NCBI GenBank assembly: GCA_963759155.1
Contig: CAVWXX010000001.1
Span: 124,001-188,000, forward strand
Origin: SZUA-36 sp963759155
GTDB lineage: Bacteria > Pseudomonadota > Gammaproteobacteria > Xanthomonadales > SZUA-36
Direction of reading: 5' to 3'
DNA: 64,000 nucleotides
The notes under the pieces are model-generated. The model was not told the origin of the DNA. It searched no databases and worked only from the letters and a program-made list of their open reading frames with translations. How positions within the stretch are numbered: position 1 is the first letter of the stretch; every line of letters begins with the position of its first letter. The position numbers and the translations under genes are program-made. Shown in pieces: positions 1 through 7,774 of this stretch.

Positions 1-65
1 TCTTCGGTGGAAAGATTCTGTTTTTCAGCGATTCGACCCAGCGCTGTCTGGATATCCATACCCAT
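1..65 (-). CDS. trpD: Anthranilate phosphoribosyltransferase, N-terminus (partial)
   Basis: Only the first ~20 codons lie in the window; the gene runs off the left edge. The visible residues, MDIQTALGRIAEKQNLS preceded by an extra Met-Gly, match the N-terminal helix of TrpD, which transfers phosphoribosyl from PRPP to anthranilate in tryptophan synthesis. Two ATGs two codons apart (65 and 59) are possible starts and neither has a strong ribosome binding site. It begins 5 nt after the trpG stop codon, so the two are almost certainly co-transcribed and perhaps translationally coupled. The call rests on a short segment plus context (trpG-trpD is a very common order). Confidence 0.8.
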   Translation of the reverse strand, partial: MGMDIQTALGRIAEKQNLSTE

Positions 66-70
66 AAATA

Positions 71-670
71 TTATTCCGTTTTGTTTTGCAGGGTTGTGTT
101 CAGAAAATTCTGCAGGAGGTCATGACCGCAACGGGTAAGAATCGATTCTGGATGAAACTGTACCCCCTCTACCGGCAGTTGCTTATGTTTGACGCCCATG
201 ATCTCTTCGATACTCCCATCTTCCTTTTCGGTCCAGGCTGTAACTTCCAGGCAATCGGGAACCGAATCTTTCTTTAAAACCAATGAGTGGTAACGGGTAG
301 CTTCGAATGGTTGGGGCAAATTGCTGAACACACCTTCACCGCGGTGAAACATCATCGACGTTTTACCATGCATCACTTTTTCAGCACGCACCACCTGGCC
401 ACCAAATACCTGTCCGATACATTGGTAACCAAGACAAACACCCAGTATGGGGAAGGTGTCACCCAACTCAGCAACGACATCAAGTGATATGCCTGCATCA
501 TCCGGCGTACATGGCCCCGGTGAAATCACGATACCGGCAGGTTGGAGTTCACGAATGCCGGCTGTCGTAATCGCATCATTACGAACCGTTTTTACATCCG
601 CGCCAAGTTCGCCCAGGTATTGCACCAGGTTATAGGTAAAAGAGTCATAGTTATCGATCATCAGGATCAT
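71..670 (-). CDS. trpG: Anthranilate synthase component II (glutamine amidotransferase)
   Basis: Class I glutamine amidotransferase that releases ammonia from glutamine for TrpE, the first step of tryptophan synthesis (in some bacteria it also serves PabB). The 199-residue protein starts MILMIDNYDSF, the classic N-terminus of the family; the open frame extends upstream but without homology, so the ATG at 670 is chosen. The nucleophile is Cys79 in GVCLGYQ, the oxyanion strand SPGPCTPDDAG is at about 50-60, and the catalytic His173/Glu175 lie in QFHPES. It is followed at once by trpD. Its partner trpE sits about 12.6 kb upstream on the same strand instead of next door, with unrelated genes in between. 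Confidence 0.97.
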   Translation of the reverse strand: MILMIDNYDSFTYNLVQYLGELGADVKTVRNDAITTAGIRELQPAGIVISPGPCTPDDAGISLDVVAELGDTFPILGVCLGYQCIGQVFGGQVVRAEKVMHGKTSMMFHRGEGVFSNLPQPFEATRYHSLVLKKDSVPDCLEVTAWTEKEDGSIEEIMGVKHKQLPVEGVQFHPESILTRCGHDLLQNFLNTTLQNKTE

Positions 671-910
671 ATTTTTTCTATCCACTCGATTTTTGGAGTT
701 ATCAATCTGCTTGCGCATCTCTGATGGCTGGCAAACCAGTAACAACAGAATGTCCCTGAGAAATGCTCTTTTTTGCCTGAGTTCCACTGCACCGGCAAAG
801 TGTACCCGAAGTCAGCTAGTTTCAGAATGCCCTTTTTTGTTAGCGCCTGCCCCAGCCAGCACCGAACTCGCCAGTAGTGTCAGCAGCACATTTATTCCGA
901 CATTTGGGAA

Positions 911-2200
911 TTACAACAAAAATGCCAACAATGTAGCCGTGCCGAGAAATGAGAAGAAGCCTGCAACATCGGTGACCGTGGTGAGGATGATAGATGAAGC
1001 GGTGGCTGGGTCTTGACCGGCTCTGGTCAGCAGTATCGGCACAACCGCACCAGAAATGCCGGCAGCGAGCATCGACAGGATCATCGCCACACCGATCACC
1101 AGGGATAAACCGAAGGACTTGCTCCATAAATACACGCCTATACCGCAGGTCACAGCCAGCACTGCACCGTCTACCAGGCCGACACGGACCTCTTTATTCA
1201 GAACTTTTTTCCACTCGCGCAACCCGATTTCCCGCAGTGCGAGTCCACGCATGGTAACTGCGAGGGCCTGGGCACCCGCGTTACCTGACTGGCCTGCGAC
1301 CACCGGCAGCAAAATAGCGAGCGCCGTAAATTGTGCGATGATGTCTTCAAACAACCCGACGACTGCTGCCGCAAGAAAAGCGGTCAGCAGGTTAATGTGT
1401 AACCATGGCAAACGTTTTTTAATCGCGAAGCCAGCCGACGACAAAACGCGTTCGTCCGCGTTACCGACCATTTTCTGCATACCAGCTATGGCCACCGCCT
1501 GTATAGCGCGAAACAGACTTCCGTAACGGACCACGCCCATCAGTTTTCCATCGACGTCGGTCACAGGCAGCGCGTCAAGCCGGAACTGCTCCAGCATTTC
1601 AACGATCTCTTCCCGTTGATCCGATGCACTGAGCACCGCTTCGGCGGGGTGCATTATACGTTTCAATGGTACGTCCTCGCCCTCAAGGGCAAGGTCCTGC
1701 ATATCGACTCGACCTACCAAACGGTTTTCTTCATCCGTAACAAAAATAGAGCGCGCCCTTTGAGTTTTCGAGGCGCGTAACTCACGCAGCGCCTGCTCGA
1801 CTGTCATCGAAGCCCGGTAGCTAACGAACACACCATCCATCAAGCGGCCCGCACTGTTTTCGGGAAATGATAGCTGGCGTGTCAGGTCCTGTCGCAGGGG
1901 CTTCTCCAGACCACTCATTACACTCGCACGTGTCTCTTCATCAAGTGGTGCCAGCAGCACCACCGCGAGGCGGGGTGAGGTCAGGTTGAGCACTTCGGCT
2001 TTACGTTCTGCGTTCATACTCGCGAAAATGTCACCCGCCTGCCTGGGAGAGAGATAATCGAGCAAATTGACTAGCGATTCAGTTTTGAGGCCGGAAATTT
2101 CGTCGATTTGGTCTTCGAATGGTAAAGCCTCAATAACGCTGGCCGACTGTGCGGGATGCAACATGACATACTCATTTTTGAGCTCGGCCCGGATGCTCAC
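911..2200 (-). CDS. mgtE: Magnesium transporter MgtE
   Basis: MgtE-type Mg2+ channel of the inner membrane. The 429 residues show the usual order: an N-terminal helical superhelix (about 1-125, ending with SAGRLMD), a pair of CBS domains (about 130-250), a connecting helix, and five membrane segments (about 270-429). The pore signature PVVAGQSGNAGAQA is at 299-312. In the known family, Mg2+ bound between the N and CBS domains closes the pore. The start is GTG at 2200, overlapping the stop of the preceding gene by 4 nt (GTGA), so translation is probably coupled. It is the last gene of a three-gene operon with an MscS-like channel and a soluble MgtE-like regulatory protein. Confidence 0.94.
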   Translation of the reverse strand: MSIRAELKNEYVMLHPAQSASVIEALPFEDQIDEISGLKTESLVNLLDYLSPRQAGDIFASMNAERKAEVLNLTSPRLAVVLLAPLDEETRASVMSGLEKPLRQDLTRQLSFPENSAGRLMDGVFVSYRASMTVEQALRELRASKTQRARSIFVTDEENRLVGRVDMQDLALEGEDVPLKRIMHPAEAVLSASDQREEIVEMLEQFRLDALPVTDVDGKLMGVVRYGSLFRAIQAVAIAGMQKMVGNADERVLSSAGFAIKKRLPWLHINLLTAFLAAAVVGLFEDIIAQFTALAILLPVVAGQSGNAGAQALAVTMRGLALREIGLREWKKVLNKEVRVGLVDGAVLAVTCGIGVYLWSKSFGLSLVIGVAMILSMLAAGISGAVVPILLTRAGQDPATASSIILTTVTDVAGFFSFLGTATLLAFLL

Positions 2201-3012
2201 CTCGGACTTCTCCTGTCAAATATCAGCATCAGAAAATACACCATGCAATCGAAATACTGGCGTGACAACTCGAGTCCGGACTGCAGGAAAAGAGTACTTT
2301 CACTATCGCTTACGATACTTTCCTCACAATGGGAGCGCGACACATAACCTATCAACTGCCCTTCGTAGTCAATAACGGGCAGACTGGTCAGTCGCCGCCA
2401 TTCGTCACGATGCTTCAGCGATGACTGTGAAGCCTCGGCAAACACCGGCTTTACCGGAATACGAAAGTCACCGGCCCGGGAATCCGGGTCACGATTTTTC
2501 AGAAATTTGACCACGTCCAACACACCGTTTACCGTTCCGTCACTGTGAAGGATAACGATTGGCGCCTCGGGTCCGCCCGGCTGACGCTGAATTGCACTTG
2601 CAATTTCAGAAACGGGAGTGGAATCGCGTATTGTCATTAAATCAAGCAATACCAGTTCTCCGACACTACCCTGCGGATATGTCATCAATCGCTGTAACCG
2701 GAGACGCTTTGAGCGGTCACTGATGCTGGAAATAAGACTGGCGGAGCGCTCGTGACCTATGCGGCTTAGCATCGTTCGTGCGATGTCGGGGGAGCAACTG
2801 CTCAACCACCCGGTTACGACCGGGTCGGGTAGCTCACTCAGAAGGCGGCGGGCAGCTTCCGGTGTTAACCTGGAAACAAGGTCACCTTCCAGGCCATCAG
2901 GTATGTCAGCCAGGATCCCAATCGACTCATTCAGATCACTGGAATCGCCAAGCAGTTGCGCAAAACGCTCGGGATCATCCTTCGCAAATCCGCTCAGCAG
3001 GTGTTTACTCAT
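2197..3012 (-). CDS. Soluble MgtE N-domain/CBS-domain protein
   Basis: A 271-residue protein made of what looks like the cytosolic half of MgtE: a helical repeat region (about 1-125, with repeated L/A-rich motifs such as LTPEAARRLLSELPD) followed by a CBS-type pair (about 130-250, including SVGELVLLDLMTIRD and LPVIDYEGQLIGYVS). It lacks the five-helix channel and ends with one short hydrophobic stretch, so it is not itself a transporter. The ATG at 3012 is chosen because similarity begins there; it overlaps the MscS-like gene by 8 nt, and the stop overlaps the mgtE start by 4 nt. Inference: a regulatory partner or sensor for the adjacent MgtE. It could also be a diverged paralogue that lost its channel domain. 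Confidence 0.78.
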   Translation of the reverse strand: MSKHLLSGFAKDDPERFAQLLGDSSDLNESIGILADIPDGLEGDLVSRLTPEAARRLLSELPDPVVTGWLSSCSPDIARTMLSRIGHERSASLISSISDRSKRLRLQRLMTYPQGSVGELVLLDLMTIRDSTPVSEIASAIQRQPGGPEAPIVILHSDGTVNGVLDVVKFLKNRDPDSRAGDFRIPVKPVFAEASQSSLKHRDEWRRLTSLPVIDYEGQLIGYVSRSHCEESIVSDSESTLFLQSGLELSRQYFDCMVYFLMLIFDRRSPR

Positions 3013-3787
3013 CTTCGGTTGGGTCCTGGCGTTTTTCAACAACGATAACTTCAGCAAACCTGGCAGCCGGAATACTCGCTAGCCCCTGCGCGGTCGAGAG
3101 TATCAGGCCGGTGCGATGGATTTCCTGCACCGTGCCCTCCAGCCCATCGATCAATAGCCGGTCGCCCGGCTTATAACGTTGCAACTCAACCTGTGCGACA
3201 AGGTTTGCCACCAGCGTTTTGGCGCCAAGTGCAAAAGCCAATCCGAGTCCGGCAAAGAACAGGAAAATAATCACCAGCAGAAGTTGGGTGATAAAAGTCA
3301 GATCAAGACCAAGGTTTTTGAGTGCAGTAACCGCGGCAATCACGATAACTATACCGTAAGCAACCCGAGGCAGGGTTTTCCCGCCTGAAAGACCACTCAG
3401 ACCACCCGTCAGGCTGCGGGCCAGCAGACCCATGACGTGTCCAAGAACCAGGATTCCCAGGGTTATGAGCAATTGGTAAGAAAAGCCCAACAACCGATCA
3501 AGCCACTGTGTCAGCTGACCATCACCGACCAGGCTTAAACCAAAAATGACGGACGTTAACAGGATGCCCCAAAATGCCAGGGTTTTAAGCCCGTGTGTAA
3601 ATGCCGGTGTCAACAGGTCTTTCGGTTCCGCCCCCCAGCGTACTGATACCCGATTGATCCAGGGCACACCGGAACCGATCATGCGGCTGACGACCCTGGC
3701 CAATACCCATCCTGCCAGTACCAGCAGCAGCGCAATTATTTCAGGAAAATATTCCAACCACCCTTCAAACATTTCGCTTCCAGACAC
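3005..3787 (-). CDS. MscS-family mechanosensitive channel-like membrane protein
   Basis: About 260 residues with four to five hydrophobic segments (near 15-35, 65-90, 100-130, 145-160 and 165-190). They are followed by a glycine/alanine-rich pore-type helix (LGLAFALGAKTLVANLVA) and a small beta domain beginning RYKPGDRLLIDGLEGTVQEI, the layout of MscS pore helix TM3 plus beta domain. The large C-terminal MscS cage is missing; the protein stops soon after the beta domain. Starts are possible at GTG 3787 (GGGA 6 nt upstream) or ATG 3772 (GGA upstream). It is first in the operon with the MgtE-like pair, suggesting a joint role in ion or osmotic balance. Family certain, gating untested. Confidence 0.85.
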   Translation of the reverse strand: MSGSEMFEGWLEYFPEIIALLLVLAGWVLARVVSRMIGSGVPWINRVSVRWGAEPKDLLTPAFTHGLKTLAFWGILLTSVIFGLSLVGDGQLTQWLDRLLGFSYQLLITLGILVLGHVMGLLARSLTGGLSGLSGGKTLPRVAYGIVIVIAAVTALKNLGLDLTFITQLLLVIIFLFFAGLGLAFALGAKTLVANLVAQVELQRYKPGDRLLIDGLEGTVQEIHRTGLILSTAQGLASIPAARFAEVIVVEKRQDPTEDE

Positions 3788-3912
3788 ATTTTTCCCACGA
3801 ATATCCGTTCACATGAACTGGTTAAAGTATACACCCGGGCACTCGCGAGGATTGTGAATAAACCGTTGGCCTTGGTGGGGGTTAAATGAATAAATAGTTG
3901 CACCCTGACCGG

Positions 3913-4437
3913 TCAGGGGACGAGTTTTTCATAACGCGCCTCCCCGGTTTTCATGTCTTCACCAAACAACTCTACGTAATGAACATCTAAAGACATACCG
4001 TTAAGGGTGGCATCAATATACATTTTTTCAAAGTATGAAGGTGCGCCATCAATCGTGACTGTGGCGCGAAACTTTCCCCCATCGCGAACTACCATAACCG
4101 CCTGGCCAACATCGGCCTTCATGTGGATCTCCGCCGTCTCCCTGCTTTTGTCGAGCTTTGTCTTGAAACCATAGGCGAAGGTTCGCTGGAGCCAGCTGAG
4201 CTCTTGTTTCTGACCCTCCTCATTAAGGCGAATCCAGTAGCCTACAATCGGTTCCTTCTTGAACAACTTGCCATCAGCCGCGACCTGCGCGTCATACTGG
4301 ACAATATTGGCGTTTTTTGAACGCTCAATATGAAATAACGGCTGACTCGTCAGAGTTTCATCCTGCGCCAATAATGGTGCGCATAGCAGGGTCAAAGCCA
4401 GCCATGTGGACAGTCTACGTAACAAAATCATCATCAA
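3913..4437 (-). CDS. Exported DUF4833-family protein
   Basis: A 174-residue protein with a signal peptide (three Met, basic residues, a leucine-rich core and an Ala-x-Ala-like cleavage site before about residue 25). The mature part begins with the DUF4833-type segment LFHIERSKNANIVQYD and continues KEPIVGYWIRLNEEGQ, which is the core by which I recognise the family; its function is not known. The initiator could be any of the three clustered Met codons. The next gene upstream on the same strand also encodes a small exported protein, so the two may form a short operon. Probably periplasmic. Confidence 0.8.
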   Translation of the reverse strand: MMMILLRRLSTWLALTLLCAPLLAQDETLTSQPLFHIERSKNANIVQYDAQVAADGKLFKKEPIVGYWIRLNEEGQKQELSWLQRTFAYGFKTKLDKSRETAEIHMKADVGQAVMVVRDGGKFRATVTIDGAPSYFEKMYIDATLNGMSLDVHYVELFGEDMKTGEARYEKLVP

Positions 4438-4478
4438 TCATCGCACAGTTGTTTCACTTTGTGTCCGGAGGGCGAGAT

Positions 4479-5168
4479 TTAGTCCCCCATTGCCGAATCG
4501 AGCTCCTTTCTCAGGCGGATGGCAGCACTGTTGGCCCATCGACGTATGTCTCCGGTAACGGTCGCCCTGTTAACAGGCATCGAAAACCGGTCAATACGCC
4601 CGGTTGGTGAACCAATCCTGCCACGCTCTGAGATTTTGGCCAGGACTTCTCCTGTCCTGCCATCCAGAAACTCCATCACCAACGTCGCCTCACCTACCGT
4701 TGCAAGGTACACTTCGCTCCTTCCAACAAACTGTGGCGGCACCATGGAGACGATGTCGACGACAGCACCCCGCATGATCATGGTGCTCTCGTCGATACTG
4801 TCAACAATAGTATAGTTTTTACCCTTGCCCAATTCTTTCAGGAAAGCCTCACTGACAATCTCCTGAAACTTGATCCTATCCTCTTGTGCGATACCAAAGA
4901 CACCTCTATTGGACGCAGACAAAGCACTGGAGCGCGTCCGTTTGGCCGGGCCGACGTCACGGTAATCAAAGTACGCATCGCCGAGAAAAAGCTTTGTGTA
5001 CTGGCTGAAATCAACTCCGGTATCAACATAGGTTTCGCGGAACTTGGCCCGCTTTACCTTTTCAAGGCCGGTTGTATCGGTGCTTAAAGGGGCATCACTC
5101 TCCTGGGCAGCTAGCGGGCTCAAAAAGAAATAAGATAACAATATCAGCACCATTGCTCTACGAAACAT
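4479..5168 (-). CDS. Exported DUF3313-like protein
   Basis: A 229-residue protein with a cleavable-looking signal sequence (LSPLAAQ, cleavage near residue 21) and no lipobox cysteine. The body resembles the DUF3313 family, which in other proteobacteria is mostly lipoproteins: it has a conserved opening (VDFSQYTKLFLGDAYFDYRD), a middle with a repeated IVDSIDESTMIMRGAVVDI pattern, and a C-terminal strand region with EFLDGRTGEVLAKI. Molecular role unknown; probably periplasmic or envelope-associated. It lies 41 nt upstream of the DUF4833 gene on the same strand, compatible with co-transcription. Confidence 0.75.
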   Translation of the reverse strand: MFRRAMVLILLSYFFLSPLAAQESDAPLSTDTTGLEKVKRAKFRETYVDTGVDFSQYTKLFLGDAYFDYRDVGPAKRTRSSALSASNRGVFGIAQEDRIKFQEIVSEAFLKELGKGKNYTIVDSIDESTMIMRGAVVDIVSMVPPQFVGRSEVYLATVGEATLVMEFLDGRTGEVLAKISERGRIGSPTGRIDRFSMPVNRATVTGDIRRWANSAAIRLRKELDSAMGD

Positions 5169-5340
5169 TTTCCATCTTCCTGCGCAGTTGGGTTTCGTAT
5201 GATATATCCATGATCAGCACCATGACAGCTTAGATACCCGGAATGGTACTTTCAAATTAACCAGTTAGGCATTTCACCGGAAACGAACTACAATGGCTGG
5301 CTGTTTTTTTTATGTAATCAACACATCCTGGAGAATCGAT

Positions 5341-5918
5341 ATGTATAAGACCCTGGCCCTGCTTGCAGCCCTGCTGCTGTTTGCCGCCCCCGTTTGGTCA
5401 GGCGAGTCTGCGCCTGCAACGGACAAACCTTCCCTCTTCACCAGCCAGACCATGAAGCTCACGGCGGTTGTGGAAGCCATCAACCACGAGACACGTGAAG
5501 TGACCTTGCGTGGACCGGAAGGCAATACTTCCAGCTTTGTTGCCAGTGAAGAAGCCCGTAACCTGGATCAGGTTAGCGTCGGTGACATCGTTATGGCCGA
5601 GTACGAGCAAAGCCTGTCTATCGAAGTCTTTGCCAATGACGGCAGTGAGCCGGGTGCCGGTGAAGTTCTGCTGCTGGCCGTTCCGAACTGGGCGAGATGC
5701 CTGGAATGGCAGCCATTGACGCAACGGTAGTTACCGCAACTGTTGAAGAAATTAACCTTGAAAACAACACTTTCAAGCTTAAAGGTCCTTCAGGCGAAAT
5801 CAATGAGTACGTCGCGCAGGATCCTGAAAACCTCAAAAAGGCCGAAGTTGGTGACCTGGTGGTTATTACCTATACCGAAGCTGTCGCTATTTCAGTAGAA
5901 AAAACAACAGCGGAATAA
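5341..5918 (+). pseudogene. Exported two-repeat protein, split by a frameshift
   Basis: The start at 5341 (MYKTLALLAALLLF) gives a clear signal peptide and a domain ending VSVGDIVMAEYEQSLSIEV. The frame then drifts into an unrelated 20-residue tail and stops at 5730. A second reading frame picks up at about 5685 (ELGEMPGMAAIDATVV) and runs to 5918 with a second copy of the same domain (VEEINLENNTFKLKGP ... VGDLVVITYTEAVAISVEK). Both halves hold the pattern 'VVEAIN..TREVTLRGPEG ... VGDIV.A.Y'. Restoring one missing base near 5684 would give a single protein of about 192 residues. The downstream half has no stop codons, so the break is recent or a sequencing error. No known function. Confidence 0.75.
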
Positions 5919-5933
5919 GTCCTCTTTTGTAAC

Positions 5934-5969
5934 AGGGGAGATCGGCGCTCGCTGATCTCCCCTTTTTTT
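5934..5969 (+). terminator. Rho-independent terminator
   Basis: A 10-bp stem (AGGGGAGATC at 5934-5943 pairing with GATCTCCCCT at 5954-5963) with a 10-nt loop is followed by a run of seven T (5963-5969). It lies 16 nt after the stop of the frameshifted exported protein and serves the plus strand. Its T run touches the stop codon of the convergent regA-like gene. Confidence 0.88.
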
Positions 5970-6516
5970 ATTCAGCAACCGGTTTCTTGGCCAGCTTTCT
6001 TTGCAGCGTCCGCCGGTACATTCCCAGGCTCCTGGCGGTGGCGGAAATATTACCGTCGTTTTCTTTCAGTACTTTCTGAATATGCTCCCACTCGACCCGC
6101 TCAACCGACATCGGGCTGAAATCCTCCAACTCATCCTCACGTGGCAAATCACCTGACAGCGCTTTTACTACATCACCGGCAGTAACCGGTTTACTCAGGT
6201 ATTCAGAAGCACCCCTTTTGATGGCTGTTACCGCAGTCGCAATGCTGGAGTATCCAGTCAGTACGACAATATTCATCTCGGGATTTATTCCAATCAGAAG
6301 CGGGATAAGGTCCAGACCGGACTCCCCTTCCAGCTTCAGATCAACGACGGCCATAGCCGGTATGGTTTCTTGAGCCCTGGCCACCGCACCGCTTATGTCA
6401 GTCGCAGTCACAACGTCGAAACCGCGTTTACCCATCGCCCTGCCGAGCACCTGCAAAAACACGGGATCATCGTCAACCATCAGTAAAGAGTCATTACTCA
6501 CAATGTGCTCACTCAT
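5968..6516 (-). CDS. regA: RegA/PrrA-type response regulator
   Basis: A 182-residue response regulator: receiver domain (about 10-125, acidic pocket DDD near 15-17, phosphoacceptor Asp59 in VVDLKL, conserved Lys in YLSKP) followed by a Fis-type helix-turn-helix (GNISATARSLGMYRRTLQRKL). This short receiver-plus-Fis form is typical of RegA/PrrA/ActR, global redox regulators. The ATG at 6516 overlaps the end of the kinase gene by 8 nt, so the pair is translationally coupled. Classic RegA was defined in alphaproteobacteria; homologues occur in gammaproteobacteria. The target genes cannot be told from here. Confidence 0.9.
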   Translation of the reverse strand: MSEHIVSNDSLLMVDDDPVFLQVLGRAMGKRGFDVVTATDISGAVARAQETIPAMAVVDLKLEGESGLDLIPLLIGINPEMNIVVLTGYSSIATAVTAIKRGASEYLSKPVTAGDVVKALSGDLPREDELEDFSPMSVERVEWEHIQKVLKENDGNISATARSLGMYRRTLQRKLAKKPVAE

Positions 6517-7774
6517 TGCCACCATCATCGATTAAAGGCAGTCGAATATCGAACCGGGTGCCGGGCCCCTGCTTATCCGCTAATTCTACCTCACCGCCCA
6601 AGCGTTCAATAGATGCCTGGCCCAACAACACCCCCAGACCAAGCCCGCCCTGTTTGCGACTGATACTCTTTTTACCCAGGCTGCCGGCAATATCCGCCGG
6701 GATGCCGGGACCGCGGTCTTCGATCGTAATGTTCAGCCAAGCCGCTGAGGACCCGATTTTCAAGGAAACAAACTCCGGACTGGCATCGGCGGCGTTATTC
6801 AGCAGGTTCATCAAGGCATGTTGAAGACTTTGATCGTAGCGAATGTTAAGCCGTGCTTCATGCTCCGGAATAGACGTAGCAAGCTTGATTTCAGGACGGG
6901 ACAGACTCCACTTATCCAGCAAGTTGTCAAAAAACTCCCCAACCTCCGTAACCACCATTCCACTGTCTTCAGCGGTAGTGGAGACCAGGTTGCGCAGCAC
7001 TTCGTCACAACGTGCAATCTGCTGAGCCAGCAGCGTCATTTCATCATTGAGTTGCGGGCATTCCAGGTCAATCTCATCCACCGTTACCGCCATGGTTGCC
7101 AATGGCGTTCTCATTTCATGAGCAGTAGCAGCGGCAATACTCGCCACGCTGATAATCTGCTCATCCCTGAGTCCCGCTTCGCGGTTTTGTGCAATGGCCT
7201 GGGCCTGCTGTTTCAGCGCGCCCGACATACGCACGATAAACCATGAAATCAACAAGGCACTAAAGCCAAAATTCACCCACATACCCAGGAAGTGAGCATT
7301 CGACATGGCGTGATGACCGGTCATGTTAAATAAGGCCAGGGGTTGGTAATAAAAAAGCAGCAAGGTGTAGAAACCAATGCTGAGAAACGCAAGAAACCAG
7401 GTATGAACAGGCCGCAGGATTGCCGCGCTGATAACCAGCGGAATCAGGTAATAACTGACAAGCGGGTTGGTAGAGCCACCAGTAAAATAAAGCAGCAGCG
7501 TCAAAAAGAGGACATCCAGCAACAGGTTTGCAAAGAACTCTTTTTCACTCACTGATGTATCAGAGCGCAAACGTAAAAGGATCAATGCATTGATAAGTAC
7601 CATCACCAGCAGGATTGTGAAAACGGCCAGCGATGGAAACTGCATGGCTTCAGACAAGTGAAACCAGAAAGAACCCGCCAGCAGCACAACAAGCAGAATA
7701 CTGCGAATCACACACAAACGCAGCAGGTTCTGTCGTGACGGATGTATACCCTGTTTCAATTTACCAAGTGGCAT
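6509..7774 (-). CDS. regB: RegB/PrrB-type sensor histidine kinase
   Basis: A 421-residue membrane kinase. About six hydrophobic segments fill residues 20-185. The motif GGSTNPL (99-105) matches the heptad GGxxNPF through which RegB senses quinones. The H-box AATAHEMRTPLATM holds His219, and Cys256 in QQIARCDEVL sits where RegB has its redox-active cysteine. The C-terminus has the N, G1 and G2 boxes (NLLNNAADAS, EDRGPGIP, GGLGLGVLL). Known family role: it senses respiratory redox state and phosphorylates RegA. The start overlaps the stop of the TonB-dependent receptor gene by 14 nt, making receptor-regB-regA one operon, which is not the usual context. Confidence 0.92.
   Translation of the reverse strand: MPLGKLKQGIHPSRQNLLRLCVIRSILLVVLLAGSFWFHLSEAMQFPSLAVFTILLVMVLINALILLRLRSDTSVSEKEFFANLLLDVLFLTLLLYFTGGSTNPLVSYYLIPLVISAAILRPVHTWFLAFLSIGFYTLLLFYYQPLALFNMTGHHAMSNAHFLGMWVNFGFSALLISWFIVRMSGALKQQAQAIAQNREAGLRDEQIISVASIAAATAHEMRTPLATMAVTVDEIDLECPQLNDEMTLLAQQIARCDEVLRNLVSTTAEDSGMVVTEVGEFFDNLLDKWSLSRPEIKLATSIPEHEARLNIRYDQSLQHALMNLLNNAADASPEFVSLKIGSSAAWLNITIEDRGPGIPADIAGSLGKKSISRKQGGLGLGVLLGQASIERLGGEVELADKQGPGTRFDIRLPLIDDGGNE

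Noticed and set aside
671..910. trp leader peptide or attenuator upstream of trpG
   Set aside because: No short frame with adjacent Trp codons followed by competing hairpins was found.
840..1127. Minus-strand open frame of 95 codons at the end of mgtE
   Set aside because: It is the alternative frame of the MgtE membrane region; composition is Cys/His/Arg-rich and unnatural.
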